Origin: Peromyscus leucopus
Lineage: Eukaryota > Chordata > Mammalia > Rodentia > Cricetidae
Reading direction: 5' to 3'
DNA length: 64,000 nt
Assembly (NCBI RefSeq): GCF_004664715.2
Contig: NC_051071.1
Location: 4,055,501 to 4,119,500, forward strand
Shown here: piece after piece, positions 24,131-36,873 of the stretch
Position numbering within the stretch: the stretch's first letter is position 1
How the letters are laid out: each line of letters opens with the position of its first letter
Made by a program: the position numbers and the translations under genes
Notes under the pieces: model-generated
Told to the model about the DNA's origin: nothing
Database searches by the model: none
What the model saw: the letters and a program-made list of their open reading frames with translations, nothing else

Positions 24131-25275
24131 TTCAGGCCTTTCTGTCATTATTGTCATTGGCAGCCTCCGGCCAGGTCCAACCCCAGGCAGAGGAAAGTAT
24201 CTTATCAGAGATACCTCTGTACTCTCTAAGAACATATTTAAGCATCCAGACTGTTTGAGAAGGCCTGGTGGATGTGCTAATTAAGCTTAACTTTTTCTCT
24301 TTCCAAAGTCTTATCTCTAGTTTTAGATCTACCTTTAACTATTAACTCAGAACTAAAGTGTTTCTACTTACAGGTACAACAAGCTGACTTAGGCTATCCG
24401 GCCACTGAGTACACTTCCCGACCCTGCCAGAAAGCAGCAGCCAAGATAGCTTGGACAGATAAGGGGCCACAGGAAAATAAGGCAGTTTTATTTTCACTCA
24501 TCACTGATAGATTCTTAACTATTCCTAACTTTAACTAACCACTTCTAAGAATATAGTTGAGCACATAAAATCTCCCTTGCTCAGATATTAACCAAATTTA
24601 GCCTTCAGTTGATTCTATTCCCCGTTAGTCACTTCCTTTTTGGGTTGCAGATGATGGCTGGCAATCACTGCTCTTTTGTGTAGGTCTTATTGCTCCTCCT
24701 TTTGACCCAGAGGGAATTGAAGCCTCGTGACCTTGCTTTAACCAGAGCATTGCTATTGCATGGGTATATAACTGTAAACCTCAGAGACTTGGGAAGATGA
24801 GAAGAAGAAGATAAAAGAGAATGGCAAAACTAGATGGGTAAGAACTGGAGAGGAGTGAACTGAGATGGGGAATAACTCAATAGTAGGGCTAGAAGAGAGT
24901 ACTAGAGGAATGAGATGGAAGATGAGGAAGAACCAGATGGGGAATATCGAGATGAGGAGGAGCAAGATGAGAAAGAAGGAGATGGGAGAGGAGCTAAGAT
25001 GGGAAAGAACTAGATGGAAGAGAACCTAGATGGGGCAGAACTAAGATGAGAAAATTAAGATAGAAATTAGCGGGAACAGCAGATAAACGTAGAGAGAAAT
25101 CAGGAAAGAAAGGAGCTAGGCATGAGAACAGAACTGAATCTGTGTAGACAGAATTTTATCCCAAAGGAATAAAGTAGATGGACAAAGGAGCTCGGTGTAC
25201 TTAGATTCTTTTCCAGAAAATAATTTTCGCCATTTGTAGCCTCTCTTCTGGGCCCCTGGGAAGAAGAGTATTAAG
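24131..25275 (+). mobile_element. LTR-like region with an internal GATGGG-type repeat
   Basis: Overall composition resembles a rodent ERVK LTR, including 'aataaagtagatggacaaag' near the right end. Between about 24780 and 25070 it contains a degenerate array built on AGATGGGRAAGAAC-like units of about 15-16 bp. Boundaries and family are uncertain. Confidence 0.5.
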
Positions 25276-27420
25276 GCTGATCCTTAGTAATTTTTGAGAC
25301 ATTTATTATAGACTTTGGCTAATCTTGTGCTGGAGGACAGAGAGAACCAAGAGATTGAGTATAAGATCAGCAGCTAACCTTTCTATGGAGCCTACCAACA
25401 TACCCATAATTTATACATCCCTAAAACTTAAATATAGACCAAAGTAGCTTCATCTACCTCACTCTACCATCAGTCCATGCACATCATGACTACTCCCTGA
25501 CCAAAACTTTGTTCTATGTGCTCAAGGCACCTTAGTGAAAGTGGAGTATGTTTCTGTTTGTGTGTGCTATTCTAAAATTAGTGACCTAAAAATAGATGTG
25601 TAAAAATAGAAAATACATGCTTGTAGAGGTCAGGCTTGTCAAGTCCTATAACTCATCCCAAGAAGATGACAAATATATCTTGTACTAACACTGGGAAAAA
25701 TGACCCAAGCAAGGATCAAAAGGAATCAAGTATATAGGAAGCTATTATTGAGACATACAATCATCAACAGGTGCTGTGTGCCTTTTTTTTTGGATGTTGT
25801 TTGGGATTGTTGAGTGTATTTTTGGTTATCATAATGATTGAGTGCATTTGAACTAGCATTCGGTGGCTGAGGGTCAGGACTGACAGATGAATGGAACAGT
25901 TGACAGGGCAAAGCTCTCCTGCTTGACTTTCAAATGTCCTTTAGGACACTGATGTAGCAGAAAGTCTGTAATTATTTCAACATAGACCTGAATTTTAATT
26001 TTTCTTCTCCTTTATATTAATACTGAAGGTATTATGTTTTGTTTTGTTTTTGCCTGTTTTTCTTGATAAATTCCAGGAAAGTGAGGGGTATTTATTTTAA
26101 AACTTTATCTAAAAACTGAGTCAGATAGGGTTGAGAACTACTGTCCCAGATATTTGCATGTATATTGGTATCCATTACATGAAAAATTTTCTGGTCCTTT
26201 ATAGCTTAATCTAATCTTAGCCATATAAGGTAGAGAGGGCCATCATTTCTAGCAGCCTACATTTAAATCCAAATGTGTGAAGAGTCTCATTTCAGGGATG
26301 GCTATGATACCTTTTTACCTCATAGTAGGAGGAAACTAAAAATAGGAACCACCAAGTTTTTTATGGAAAAGGAAACCACGGAAGGGTGGTAGCTGGATGA
26401 AAACCTAGGATGTTATGGGGAAAGGAAGAAAGGAAGAAGAACCTGGGTTAGGTGTCAGGTTAGGCAGGAAGCTGACCAAAACACAGATCTGTTTGCCCTG
26501 AAGACCTTCACAATCACAGATATTCACACAGAGCCTTTTCCTGTCTTCAAAATGTAAACTGCATGTCACAATTACTCTCCACATCCCACAAACAGCCTGC
26601 CTTTGTTCTCTGGATATGTGTTGGATGATGAAATGCTTACATTAGGATATGCCATTCAGTAAGCTCAACCTTTCTGCTCACTGAAGAGTAAAGTGAAAGG
26701 TTTGGAAAGATCTCCAAAAGAAAGTGCAGAAAAGTCAAGGACTTATTAATCAGATCCCTGCAATTGTAAGGCTCTGAGGACCTTTTCCATCCTTAGGTTG
26801 AAGGAGCTCAAGTAGTCACAGGAAGGAGCAGGGTACAGCAGGCCACATTACGTGCTTAAAACTGCACTGGGAAAATTGCTGAAGTTCATTCTTAACTTTT
26901 TGAGACAGTCTCATTCTGCATCTTAGGCTACCTCCAGTGTGCAGCAAACCTCTTGCTTAGTTTCCTCTGTGATAGGATTGCAGATGTGGATCATCATGCC
27001 AGACTTGTTTGTTTTAAGAAGGAAAATAGACTAACAGCAGAGAAGAATTGATACTCAAAATTCATTTAAAATTGTGGAAACATTCTGGCACAGAGTGAAT
27101 TAGTGAAATATAGTGTTTAACTTCAGAATTCCAAGGATTAGCCGAAATGTATGTGTTTGTCTCCAGGCTGGTTCTACATGATACACAAGTAGAATTATGG
27201 GTTGAACAAAATATTTACTGAATCAAATTGAGACATGAGGATAAGGACTTGATAAAGGGAATCAATATAGTGTCAACATAAAATAAAAACTCACAAAAAT
27301 ACTTTGTTTTGAGTCAAACACAAATGTCCCTGCCCTAAGAACACAAATTAATGTTGGCCTGAACAATACTGTTTCATAACAGGAGTTACAGAAAATGTTT
27401 ATAGTTATAAAAAAACCTAG
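25276..27420. other. Low-repeat intergenic DNA
   Basis: An old antisense B1 lies at about 26893-27005. No gene, RNA gene or further repeat recognised; a candidate for single-copy DNA. Confidence 0.4.
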
Positions 27421-27424
27421 TAGG

Positions 27425-27500
27425 GTCTTGAGTGTGTAATTCAGTTGGTAGAGTACTTGCCTAGCATGCATGAATCTGTGTTTAAAAAGCAAGAAACAAA
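27425..27500 (+). mobile_element. ID SINE, diverged
   Basis: 'gttggtagagtacttgccta' followed by 'gcatgcatgaatctgtgttt'. Confidence 0.65.
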
Positions 27501-27617
27501 AATGAGATAAATGAAGTAAAACAAACAAAAATCAGGTTGGGTCATTAAGTAGAAGACGATAAAGAGGAAGTTTCTATGGGAGTAAGACATTATCTTGAAC
27601 AAGGGAAGAGAATCTTT

Positions 27618-27720
27618 TTTATTTTTTTGAAACATAGTCTCATAATATATATCTGGCTGTGCTGGAATTCACTACATAGACCAAGCTGGCCTTGAACTCA
27701 CAGAAATCTGTCTCTTGGGT
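27618..27720 (-). mobile_element. B1 SINE fragment
   Basis: 'tgaaacatagtctcataata', then 'aagctggccttgaactcaca' in antisense B1 order. Confidence 0.75.
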
Positions 27721-27904
27721 AGAGAATGTTTTATAAGACTTCTTTTACAGAATTTTGAGTCTATTATTTTTCTCAGCTTTCAAATTTAAGGTTGGCATAG
27801 GATAGAGTTCTGTGAAATTTAAACACTAAAGAGCTTTACCTAGTAATCACAAAATTCTATTTCAGATGCAGAGGTTGGTAGCATATGACTAATAAAAGAG
27901 ACTA

Positions 27905-28350
27905 AAGATTCCAGAGGGGTGGTGGACTCCTGTAATTTTAGTACCTGGGTTAATGATGTGTTGGGAGCCATCCCACCTCCACTTTTCCCCAGGGTACTGT
28001 TGAGCAGGAGCAGTAGGAAATATTAGATAGAAATATAGCTAGAGAGAGAGAGAGAGAAAACAAAGGATAGCCTCGGGTAGGCCTGGATCCTAATCCATTG
28101 GGCCCAGAACTTTATTCTAAGGGTTTTTTTTTTATAATAATACCAAGGGGAGGGCCAAAGGATATCCCCTTTCCTAGATACATCCAAGTGTAGACCCTTC
28201 CAAACATCTGGTACTCAGACCCATGATCCAATCATCCTCTTATGCAGTCTGGGTAAAGCCACTAGGAAACATAGATGGGCTCCAACAGTGATGCAGGAGA
28301 ATAGAGAGTTGGAGGCCGTTCTAGACTACATAAGATGGAGAAATGGGTAC
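27905..28350 (+). mobile_element. B1 SINE split by an LTR
   Basis: The sense B1 half 'gtggtggactcctgtaattt' stops at 27958 and resumes at 28288 ('gtgatgcaggagaatagaga'), continuing to 'tctagactacataagatgga'. The gap is exactly the LTR at 27959-28287. Confidence 0.75.
27959..28287 (-). mobile_element. Solo LTR, TGTTGGGAGCC...GGCTCCAACA, nested in a B1
   Basis: The ends are inverted repeats (TGTTGGGAGCC and GGGCTCCAACA) as in IAP-like class II LTRs. Flanks ATGATG and GTGATG form a 5/6-matching target duplication. An AATAAAGT on the minus strand (near 28110) sets the orientation. A short (GA)n lies at about 28038-28058. Confidence 0.8.
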
Positions 28351-28389
28351 TGAGAAGGGGAAGACAGTCCCAAATAACTTTAATTTCTT

Positions 28390-28611
28390 TTCTTAAATAT
28401 TTATTATTTTATGTGTATGTGTGAGTGCTTGAGTGTACATATGTGTATCACATGCATGCAAGAGCCTTCAGAGGTCAGAATAGGGATTAGGTCCCCTAGA
28501 ATAGGAGTTAGAGATGGTTGTGAGTTATTATATAGGTTCTGGGAGCCAATCCCATGGCCTCTCAACACCATTAAGTACTCTTAATCACTGAGCCATTTCT
28601 CCAGTCCCAAC
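28390..28611 (-). mobile_element. B2 SINE
   Basis: Ends (in + orientation) with 'cactgagccatttctccagt', the complement of the B2 head, preceded by the B2 body. Confidence 0.88.
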
Positions 28612-29436
28612 TTTGACTGCTTGATTTGCAACATTCTCTTTCTACAGTCTTGAGCCTACATTCTTGATCCTCTTTAGTCTGCAAGCAATTGAATAATGTG
28701 GCTTCTTAGGAGAACTTTATTCAGTTAATACTGCTTACAGGGTTTATAATGTATAATAGCACTATATCGAGAAGGGCCTCACATCATCTGCTTTAGTGTT
28801 GTGCTATTGCTCTCTTGATGTTATTAGTCAGTGTGTGTGGTGTTGGGGATCTAAACAAAATTGTGCATACTAGATAAGAATTCTACCAGTAACCCATATC
28901 CTCTAGCCTTGAAATCATTAATAATTTTTGAACAAGAGATCTTGAGCATTTGCATTGCACTGAATCCTTCAATTTTGTAAATAGTTTTCATCTAGAGAAT
29001 GAACCCAAGTCTTTGAAACCTGATTCTAATTCAAATTCCACCATTAGTCAGTTGTATTATCTTGGTAAACTTATTTAAACTGCCTTCATGTATAAAATAG
29101 GAGCCACAATCAGATTTATGACAAAAAAACCTATGTAGCAGTTTTCAGTAGATATTATTAGTCTTGTCATAAATGACAAAAATTCAGATGACTTTGCAGA
29201 GGCACCATAGCAGTCCTAGAAGAGTGCTGTTTTGATAAAATGTTTCTGATCTGGATGTGTAGACTGACATCACCACCCTGTGATAGACAGGCCAAGACAA
29301 TTCTCCTAACTGCAGACTGCACTGACACATTTTGTGCCAGAACCAAAGGAGAGTAGGTGTAATTTCAAATCTGAATCATCACCAAAGACTCCTGCATAAC
29401 ACATTTCTTATAGATTTAAAAGAGCTGAACTATAAC
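28612..29436. other. Intergenic DNA with an ID remnant
   Basis: Antisense ID-like piece at about 28840-28915. No gene seen. Confidence 0.4.
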
Positions 29437-29442
29437 CAAGAT

Positions 29443-29838
29443 TGCAGCTAGAGTTTTCCTGCCTAGCCCATAGTCAGGACAAATCTCTCTCACCTGCCAG
29501 TCCCACAGTTGCTCAGACCCAACTAAGTAAACACAGAGACTTATATTGCTTACAAACTGTATGGTCGTGGCAGGCTTCTTGCTAACTGTTCTTATATCTT
29601 AAATCAACCCATTTCTATAAATCTATACCTTGCCATGTGGCTCGTGGCTTAACAGCATCTTCACATGCAGATTGTCAGGGTGGCAGCTGGCAGTGTCTAT
29701 GACTCAGCCTTCCACTTCCCAGAATTCTTCTCCTCCTTGTCCCACCTATACTTCCTCCTGCCTGACTACTGGCCAATCAGTCTTTTATTTACTAACCAAT
29801 CAGAGTAATACATTTGCCATATAGAACATCCCATAGCC
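29443..29838 (-). mobile_element. Antisense ERVK-type LTR at the left end of an ERV
   Basis: Same family as the solo LTRs at 19629 and 49073. The left boundary TGCAGCTAGAG is the family's normal LTR end. The right end runs directly into sense-strand pol with no target duplication around the LTR itself. The left flank CAAGAT instead matches the flank of the ERV's far end at 35353-35358. Confidence 0.85.
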
Positions 29839-32086
29839 AAAATTTTGTACAAGAGCCATTGGAAGTGATACATAAAAAATTTCCTAAATCTATAATTTAT
29901 CATTATATGGATGATATTTTACTAGCTGACTCAAATACAGATACTTTAGAAAAAATGTTTGAAGAAGTAAAGAAAAATTTGCCTTGCTGGGAATTACAAA
30001 TTGCTCCTGAAAAGTTACAAAAAGGAGATTCTATTAATTATTTAGGATATAAAATAGAGCTACAAAAAATTAGACCCCAAAAGGGGCAAATTAGGAGAGA
30101 TAGACTACAGACTCTCTCTCTTTTTTTAAAGGTTTATTTATTATGTATACAATGTTCTGTCTACATGCCAGAAGAGGGCACCAGATCTCATTACAGATGG
30201 TTGTGAACCACCATGTGGGTGCAGGGAATTGAACTCAGATCCTCTGGAAGAGCAGTCAGTGCTCTTGACCTCTGAGCCATCTCTCCAGCCCCACTACAGA
30301 CTCTTAATGACTTTCAAAGATTATTTGGAGATATTTCTCATCTACGAACTATTATTGGGGTAAAAAATGATGAACTGAATAATTGTTCAAAACCTTAGAA
30401 GGTGACAAGGACTTAAATAGTCCAAGAGAATTATCACCTGAAGCTGAGAAAGAATTGGCCTTGGTAGAAAAGAAAGTACATGAAGGGCACGTGGATCGTA
30501 TTGATCCAAAGCTGGATTGCATTTTGGTTATTCTACGTTCTAGGCATTCTCCTACAGGAATATTAATGCAGAGGGAAGGTATTATATTAGAATGGATATT
30601 TTTACCAAATAAACCAAATAAAAAAATTAAAAACTTATGTGGAAAAAATCTCTGACTTGACTTGGAAAGGAAAATTGAGACTTCGTCAATTATCAGGAAT
30701 AGACCCAGCAGAAATTGTCTTACCTTTAACTAAGGAGGACATTGGAAAATTATGGACAGAAAGTGAACCTTGGCAAAGAGCTTGCAGTAATTTTTTTTGG
30801 AGAAATTAAAGCAAATATCCCAAAAGCGATAGAATTGATCTTATAAAGAGAGCTGATTGGATCTTGCCTCGAATAGTATGGGAAAAAAACATATTTGGAG
30901 TTTGTACCTTTTATACAGATGCCAACAAACAAGGAAAGACAGGTTACAAATCAGAAAATTTAAGTAAAGTGGTTCAAAGTTCTTATAATTCAGTTCAAAA
31001 AATCAGAATTGTATGCTATTCTGTTGGTATTAATGGATTTTTCAGAACCTCTCAACATAGGAACTGACTCTCAGTATGCTGAAAGAGTAGTATTACATAT
31101 TGAGACTGCAGAATTTATCCCTGATGCTTCAGAATTAACTTCACTATTTATTCAATTACAAGATACAATCAGGAAAAGGAGTCATCCTTTATATATAACT
31201 CACATTTGATCCCATACTGCTCTGCCAGGCCCTCTAGCACAAGGCAATGATGAGATTGATAAATTATTGATAGGAAATGTGCTGGAGGCCTCAGAATTTC
31301 ATAAAAAACATCATGTCAATAGTAAAGGTTTAAAAAAGGATTTTTCTATAACCTGGCAACAAGCCAAAGAAATAGTAAAGAGATGTCCCTACTTGTTCCT
31401 TCTACAATCAAACGCAGTTACCAGCAGGATGTAACCAAAGGTTACTCAGAGGAATGAAATCTGGCAGATGGACGTGTTTCACTTTGCAGAATTTGGAAAA
31501 CTGAAATATGTACACCATACCATTGATACTTATTCAGGATTTCAATGGGCAACTGCTTTGAGTTCTGAAAAAGCTGATTCTGTAATCACTTATTTGCTAG
31601 AAGTTATGGCCATCATGTGTATACCTGTACAAATTAAAACTGACAATGCTCCAGCATATGTCTCTGCTAAAATGAAATAGTTTTTTGCTTATTACAATAT
31701 AAAGCATATTACAGGCACACGACATAATCCTACAGGTCAAGCAGTTATAGAAAGATCAAACAGAACTCTAAAGGATATGCTAAATAAACAGAAAGGGGTA
31801 ACAAACCCCCCAGAAATAGACTGCATAATGCTCTATTAACTTTGAATTTTCTTAATGCCAATGTGAAAGGAACAACAGCTGCAGAGAGATATTGGATAAT
31901 AGAAAAAAACTACAGAATTAAATCAGCCTATATACTTTAAGGATGTGCTGACCTCAGAATGGAAACCAGGGTATATGTTATGTTGGGGAGGAGGTTTTGC
32001 TTTTGTTTCTACAGGAGAAGATAAGCTGTGGGCACCATCAAAATTGATAAAGGTTCAATTTGAACAAGAGAGACCTCTTAATTAGA
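29836..32086 (+). pseudogene. ERVK pol remnant: RT, RNase H, integrase
   Basis: Decayed class II retroviral polymerase on the plus strand. The RT is cut at its N-terminal side but keeps the active-site YMDD at 29904-29915. A B2 SINE splits the RT/connection region. RNase H motifs follow (FYTDANKQGKTG near 30908; TDSQYAERV near 31064). The integrase shows a zinc-binding-type HKKHH near 31300 and all three catalytic acids: D at 31471, D at 31642 (KTDNAP) and E at 31750 (VIERSN), with D-35-E spacing intact. Stops (for example 31678-31680) and frameshifts break every domain, so no functional product is possible. It once copied viral RNA to DNA and inserted it. No gag, protease or N-terminal RT is present to the left. 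Confidence 0.93.
30116..30292 (-). mobile_element. B2 SINE inserted in ERV pol, 12-bp target duplication
   Basis: Flanked by ACTACAGACTCT at 30104-30115 and 30293-30304. The right end is the complement of the B2 head ('tgagccatctctccagcccc'). It post-dates the ERV. Confidence 0.96.
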
Positions 32087-34882
32087 GGAGGTGATAGTTC
32101 ATCAACCAGCATGATCTTCCAATTTAAACTAACTTATACCAGTAACTTATACATGTAATTTATAATTAACTTATACAGTAACTTATAACTAACTTATACA
32201 TCCATTTTCATTTAATCAGATAATAACTTGCCAAAAAGGAACATTCTCAAAATTAGTCCTGGGGAAAGGTTTTTGTTTTTGTCTTTTAGGAGAATGAAGG
32301 TTAAGGAATCTGAAGAACACTGGACAAATGAGACAACTGAAGAAAAGGGACAAATCATCTAGCCCAGGAAACAGAGTGAAATGGCGTATGGGTATATCAT
32401 CTAAAAATTTCTTATAAGTCTTCCTAAATGTTTGTTTCTACTCTTCTCTAAAGAAATTTAATACTATTGGTCTTCTAATAGTCCCAGTTCAATCAAAATT
32501 TAAAGCTGACTTTGGAGTTGGAGAATGGCTCTCTCCCTGTTTAAACTCAAGTGTGTTGTTAAAAGAAAAATGCAGACTCCCTGTGTCATGCCAGAAGAAA
32601 AGAGCCATCTTCTGCTATGGCACAGGAGAAAAGCCAAATTAATTAAGGGACTATTCTATTACTAATCTCAACTCTTTGATTCTATTCTGATTTTTTAAAC
32701 TTTTCTTAAAGTATGAATTTTATATCAAAATTGACAAGATTAATATCTATATAGACATATATATATTTTAAACTTTGTTAAGATATGAATGGTATATGAC
32801 TAACTAATTAGAGTACTAACTAATTCTAGAAAAAAGGATTCAATTAGCTGCATATATATGTCTTTGTGTTCAAGTCTCTTATCAGTTTTCTGCAGGAAAT
32901 CACTGCCAGGCCTAACATCAACTGAAGTCTCCAGGAAGAAGATGGGGCCCCACAACAACAAGAATTACACGTGGACAATAATAATATCACTAAGCTGACA
33001 AACATCATCTACAGATCAGCTTTGAACTACAAAGTGCTCAGAGCAATTTTGAGAGGGCTAGCTGAGATGATCCAGTTTCAAAGACTACTTGAATAAGGAC
33101 TTGAGATAAACCCTGAACTTTGGCATTATACACAGACTGGATAACGAAGGATATAGTTACCTTTCCTAGAATTTGACAATTAACCTAAAATTTTTCTTTC
33201 AATATAAAGATAACTTTTCCCATACCCAGCAGGAAGCAATTTTAAGACTACGACACCCACATTCCCAAAGAGGTGGTGTGGGGCAGGTGGTTTTTTGGAC
33301 TTTTTAATGGGTTTTGGGTCTGGGATAATTTTCATTGTTTAGGGGGTTGGTTACAAGTTGTTGTCAAGGGTTAGGAAAAAGGCTAAGCAAAGGAAATTGG
33401 ATTTAAAGTTCTTGTTTAAAAAAAAGAAAAGAAAAGAAGAAAAAACAATTACTAGTTTTAAATACTTTACATTGGTTTGGATTGTTTTATATTGTATACA
33501 AATTTGAAATTGATATTGTTAGAAAATGCTATATGTATATTTCTAATTGTACTTATACCGTTCATTTAACAATGTAATGCAATTTTCTGATCCTTGAATG
33601 TTATTATTACCCACTATTAGGATATAAAGAAATGAAAGTTAGTAGTTAGACATTACAATAGAACTTGTAGTCATATTTGATATGTTTTAAAAATTGAGCA
33701 GCTATATTTTAGATAGACAGGTCATCTTCAAACCCTTCAGAGATCTACAGAATATGGCATTTAAAATGTTTTAATATCTTAGAAAATTTTTCTTTTTTGT
33801 TATGACTATGGGACATATTGGCTCCTGGCAGTACCAATCTACTTCAGAGAAAACATGGGCATTGAAGAAACTGCATATGGAGTTACCTTTCATTGTGGCA
33901 AAAGTTAGCCACTGGACAACAAAGTATCCTCGAATCAACAGGGCAAAATGGACAGACAGGACATGAAGCAAAAGACTACTGATTCTTGCCAAAACAAGTG
34001 TGGTTATGGCTTTATCAAAAGGCATCTTCTGAGGCCAGGACAATATGGCACCATCCCTGAAGTGGCCTTCACAATCCGGAAATGGTACAGTACCCTCTTC
34101 TTCGAAGGTAGCTGAACAGGCAGTGGACCGATGGCTTCTGATATGCAATGGAACAGCAGCTGAAACAGTTATTCTTGAAGAGTAACTAAGCTCATGCCTC
34201 TCAATAGTAGATTGGCATTTCATAGAGGCATGTGGAGAAGAACGGGATGCTGAGATGAAGCCATATATACACAGCCAAAAAGAATGGACAGCTGAATTCA
34301 AAAACCGTCAACAATTTCCAGAATTTAAAATCCTGAATCATGACAGGACACTAGTGGAATTCAGGTGTTTCTGGTACATGGACTGCTCTCACCCAATGTA
34401 AGGTTGAACTGTTGACCTTGTGTACATTCTACTTCACAAATGAGTCTGACAGATATGCTAAGCCTATAGGCTCAAGATAATGCCCCAACACTGCGGAGAA
34501 ACCTCAGGTGACTGTCCAGGCAGCTGGCTGTTTCTGTCAACTCACAAATTTTTTGGAAGTTGCTTGCATGCCCTTCCTGTTTTTATTTTTGTTAGCTAAT
34601 ATTATTTCCTTCTTGGGTCTCTGAGGGAGTTGAAGCTTAGTTAGTTATAGTTGAAGATTTATTAGGATAGAAAGTGAATTAGATACATTTTGGACTTACC
34701 AAAATAGGATAGATAATGGAATTATTTTCTCTGAATTTGTCAAATACAAATGGACTAGACGTTGTTTGAGTATTTATTACTTGTATATATTGTATGTAGT
34801 TATTGTACTTTTGTATATAGCTTTTCTTTTGTTAGTTATAACCTTTTGCTTTTTTTCTTTTTATTAAAATAGAAAGGGGAAA
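32087..34882 (+). mobile_element. ERV 3' internal region, no env recognisable
   Basis: Follows the integrase stop. A short degenerate repeat of AACTTATACA units lies at about 32128-32205. Homologous to 17752-18890 and 41260-43040 (both minus). It ends in a polypurine tract (AAAGGGGAAA, 34873-34882) directly before the LTR. The 176-aa minus-strand frame at 33771-34301 is an antisense accident within this repeat. Confidence 0.82.
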
Positions 34883-35352
34883 TATGATGATATTTTATTT
34901 GTACTGAAATGTGATTTTATTTGTATGTTAATAAATAAAGTTGCCCTGGGGTCAGAGCTATTAGCAAGCCATAGCAGAGCTGGGCATTCATGGCGCATGC
35001 CTTTAATCCCAGCACTTGGTAGGCAGAGCTAGGTAGATCTCTGTGTGGTCAAGTATACAGCCAACATTGGAGACACACACCTTTAATCTCAATACCATAG
35101 AAGACCTGGCGGGCTGTACATACAGGCAGTGACGAGGCAGTCATGTGTTTGTGTTTACAACCAATGAGAAGGCAGAACAGAAAGTCTATATAAAGACAAA
35201 CAGACAGGAAGTAGGTCTCTTTTTCGGAAAGGTCTCTTGGCTAAAGAGGTTAGCTGCAGCAGGCGGTAAGGCTCTTAGCTCTGATCTCTTGGCTTTCTTC
35301 TTTGCAATGGTTCTGTGCTTCTTATTTAATAAGACAGTGGGTTACATCTACA
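34883..35352 (+). mobile_element. 3' LTR, mys-like family
   Basis: Starts TATGATGATATTTTATTTG after the polypurine tract and ends TTACATCTACA. It contains 'aataaataaagttgccctgg', a B1-like stretch ('cctttaatcccagcacttgg') and 'caatgagaaggcagaacaga'. Same family as 11969-12422 and 43247-43714. The right flank CAAGAT (35353-35358) repeats the base string left of 29443. Confidence 0.92.
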
Positions 35353-35785
35353 CAAGATAATAGATACATTATTTTAGATTGTAAAAATAAGCCCATATAA
35401 AGGAATTTTGCTATTAAAAATACTTCTGCAATGTGGGCCAGTTATTTTATTTGCCATTTAATTATTGGACTTAATATTCTTAACCAAAGAAGGTATAAAT
35501 CAAAAAATATTGATAGACCCATTTTGCTAAGGGTACATGATAATTATTACTTTGCTATGAATAAAATGATTGTGTTGTAGTAGATTATGGTTTGGGCTAA
35601 GTTAGGAATGAAATGTGAAGGTAAGGCCAGGTAGAATAAATTTCTTTCATTTTAACTGAATATTCTCTGTAGCTCCTTGCTTATTACTATAATTAAAAGT
35701 TGTATTGGGGGCACTTGTGCTTTTAAACTATTTCTGAAGTTGAGAACAAGTTTTTAAAATGTAAAATAAACACTTAAAAATGTCC
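35353..35785. other. AT-rich intergenic DNA
   Basis: No gene or recognised repeat after the LTR. Confidence 0.4.
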
Positions 35786-35970
35786 TTGGGTTGGGTAATG
35801 GCTCAGCAGCTACTACTAATCTTGCAGAGGACTGTTTGTTCCGCACATTTATATCAGATGGCTCAACTTTGTGGAATTCCAGCTCCAGGGAATTTGACAT
35901 CTTCTATCTTCTTTAGGCACATGCACTCAGGTTCACACATACACACACATATATAACATAATTAAGAAAA
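35786..35970 (+). mobile_element. B2 SINE, diverged
   Basis: 'gttgggtaatggctcagcag' head, 'aattccagctccagggaatt' body and CA-rich end. Confidence 0.8.
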
Positions 35971-35984
35971 AAATAAGTCATTTA

Positions 35985-36115
35985 AAAATAAGCATGTTGG
36001 CACACAGTGTTTTCCCTTCAATATTTCAGGATTTGGGCGACTGAGGTAGAGTATTGGTATGAGTTCCAGCCAGCCTGAGTTAAAAAGGAAGACCCTATCT
36101 AAAAAATAAAAAAAC
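35985..36115 (+). mobile_element. B1-like fragment
   Basis: 'aagcatgttggcacacagtg' then 'gagttccagccagcctgagt' and an A-rich end. Confidence 0.55.
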
Positions 36116-36147
36116 CTAAACATTTAAAAATGCATAATACAGTATCA

Positions 36148-36535
36148 TTCTAGTTTTTTTTTGTTGCTGAGATAGACTACTCCTGGCCAAAAGGAACTTG
36201 AGAAGAAAGGGCTTATTTGGCTTGTATTTCCAGGCCAAAATCCCTCCCTGAGGGAAGTCAGGACAGGAGCTCACATCCAGAGTTTGAAGCAGAAACAATG
36301 GAGGAATGCTGCCTGCTGGCTTGCTCTTGCTTAGCTAGATTTTTGTTTGTTTGTTTCTTAAATATCCTATGACCACTTCCTTGAAGAATGGTGTCACCCA
36401 TAGTGAGTTGGGCCCTTCTACATGAATTAATAATCAAGATCAGCCCACAGACCAACCCAACCTAGACAATTAATTAATGGAGGCTTCTCTCAAATAACTC
36501 TATGCTGTTTCAAGTTGACAATTAAGGCTAACCAG
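36148..36535 (-). mobile_element. Rodent interspersed repeat (family of 5765-6178)
   Basis: Complementary to the 5765-6178 element. The ends include 'gctgtttcaagttgacaatt', pairing with the 'agtcaacttgacacaagcc' block there. Confidence 0.62.
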
Positions 36536-36757
36536 GAAAAATATGTTTAATATATCATTACTGTTAGTGGAAACAGCTTGGCTGCAATATCATGGTAAGA
36601 AAATCCTCACTTAAAGAGCTGAGTCATGATTCTGGAAGAAAACTCTTCAGTGGTCTTGGAGCCAAAGTGGCTCTGTGTTATATAACATGAGTCCAAGGCT
36701 GTTTCCCTGGGAGATCGAAGAGACCATCAAGGCTCCAAAAATTCTAACTTTGATGGG

Positions 36758-36819
36758 CTGAGGACATAGCTCAGCATTAGAGCACAGGCCTCCTAAGCTC
36801 AAGGTCACAAGTTGGATCC

Positions 36820-36868
<49 letters not shown>
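36758..36868 (+). mobile_element. ID SINE with (CA)n tail
   Basis: ID body 'aggacatagctcagcattag' and 'gttggatccctagtaacaca', then an uninterrupted (CA)n at 36826-36868. Confidence 0.78.

Positions 36869-36873
<5 letters not shown>

Noticed and set aside
33771..34301. 176-codon minus-strand frame
   Set aside because: Antisense to the ERV 3' internal region. The homologous region at 41.7-42 kb does not preserve it, and no domain is visible.
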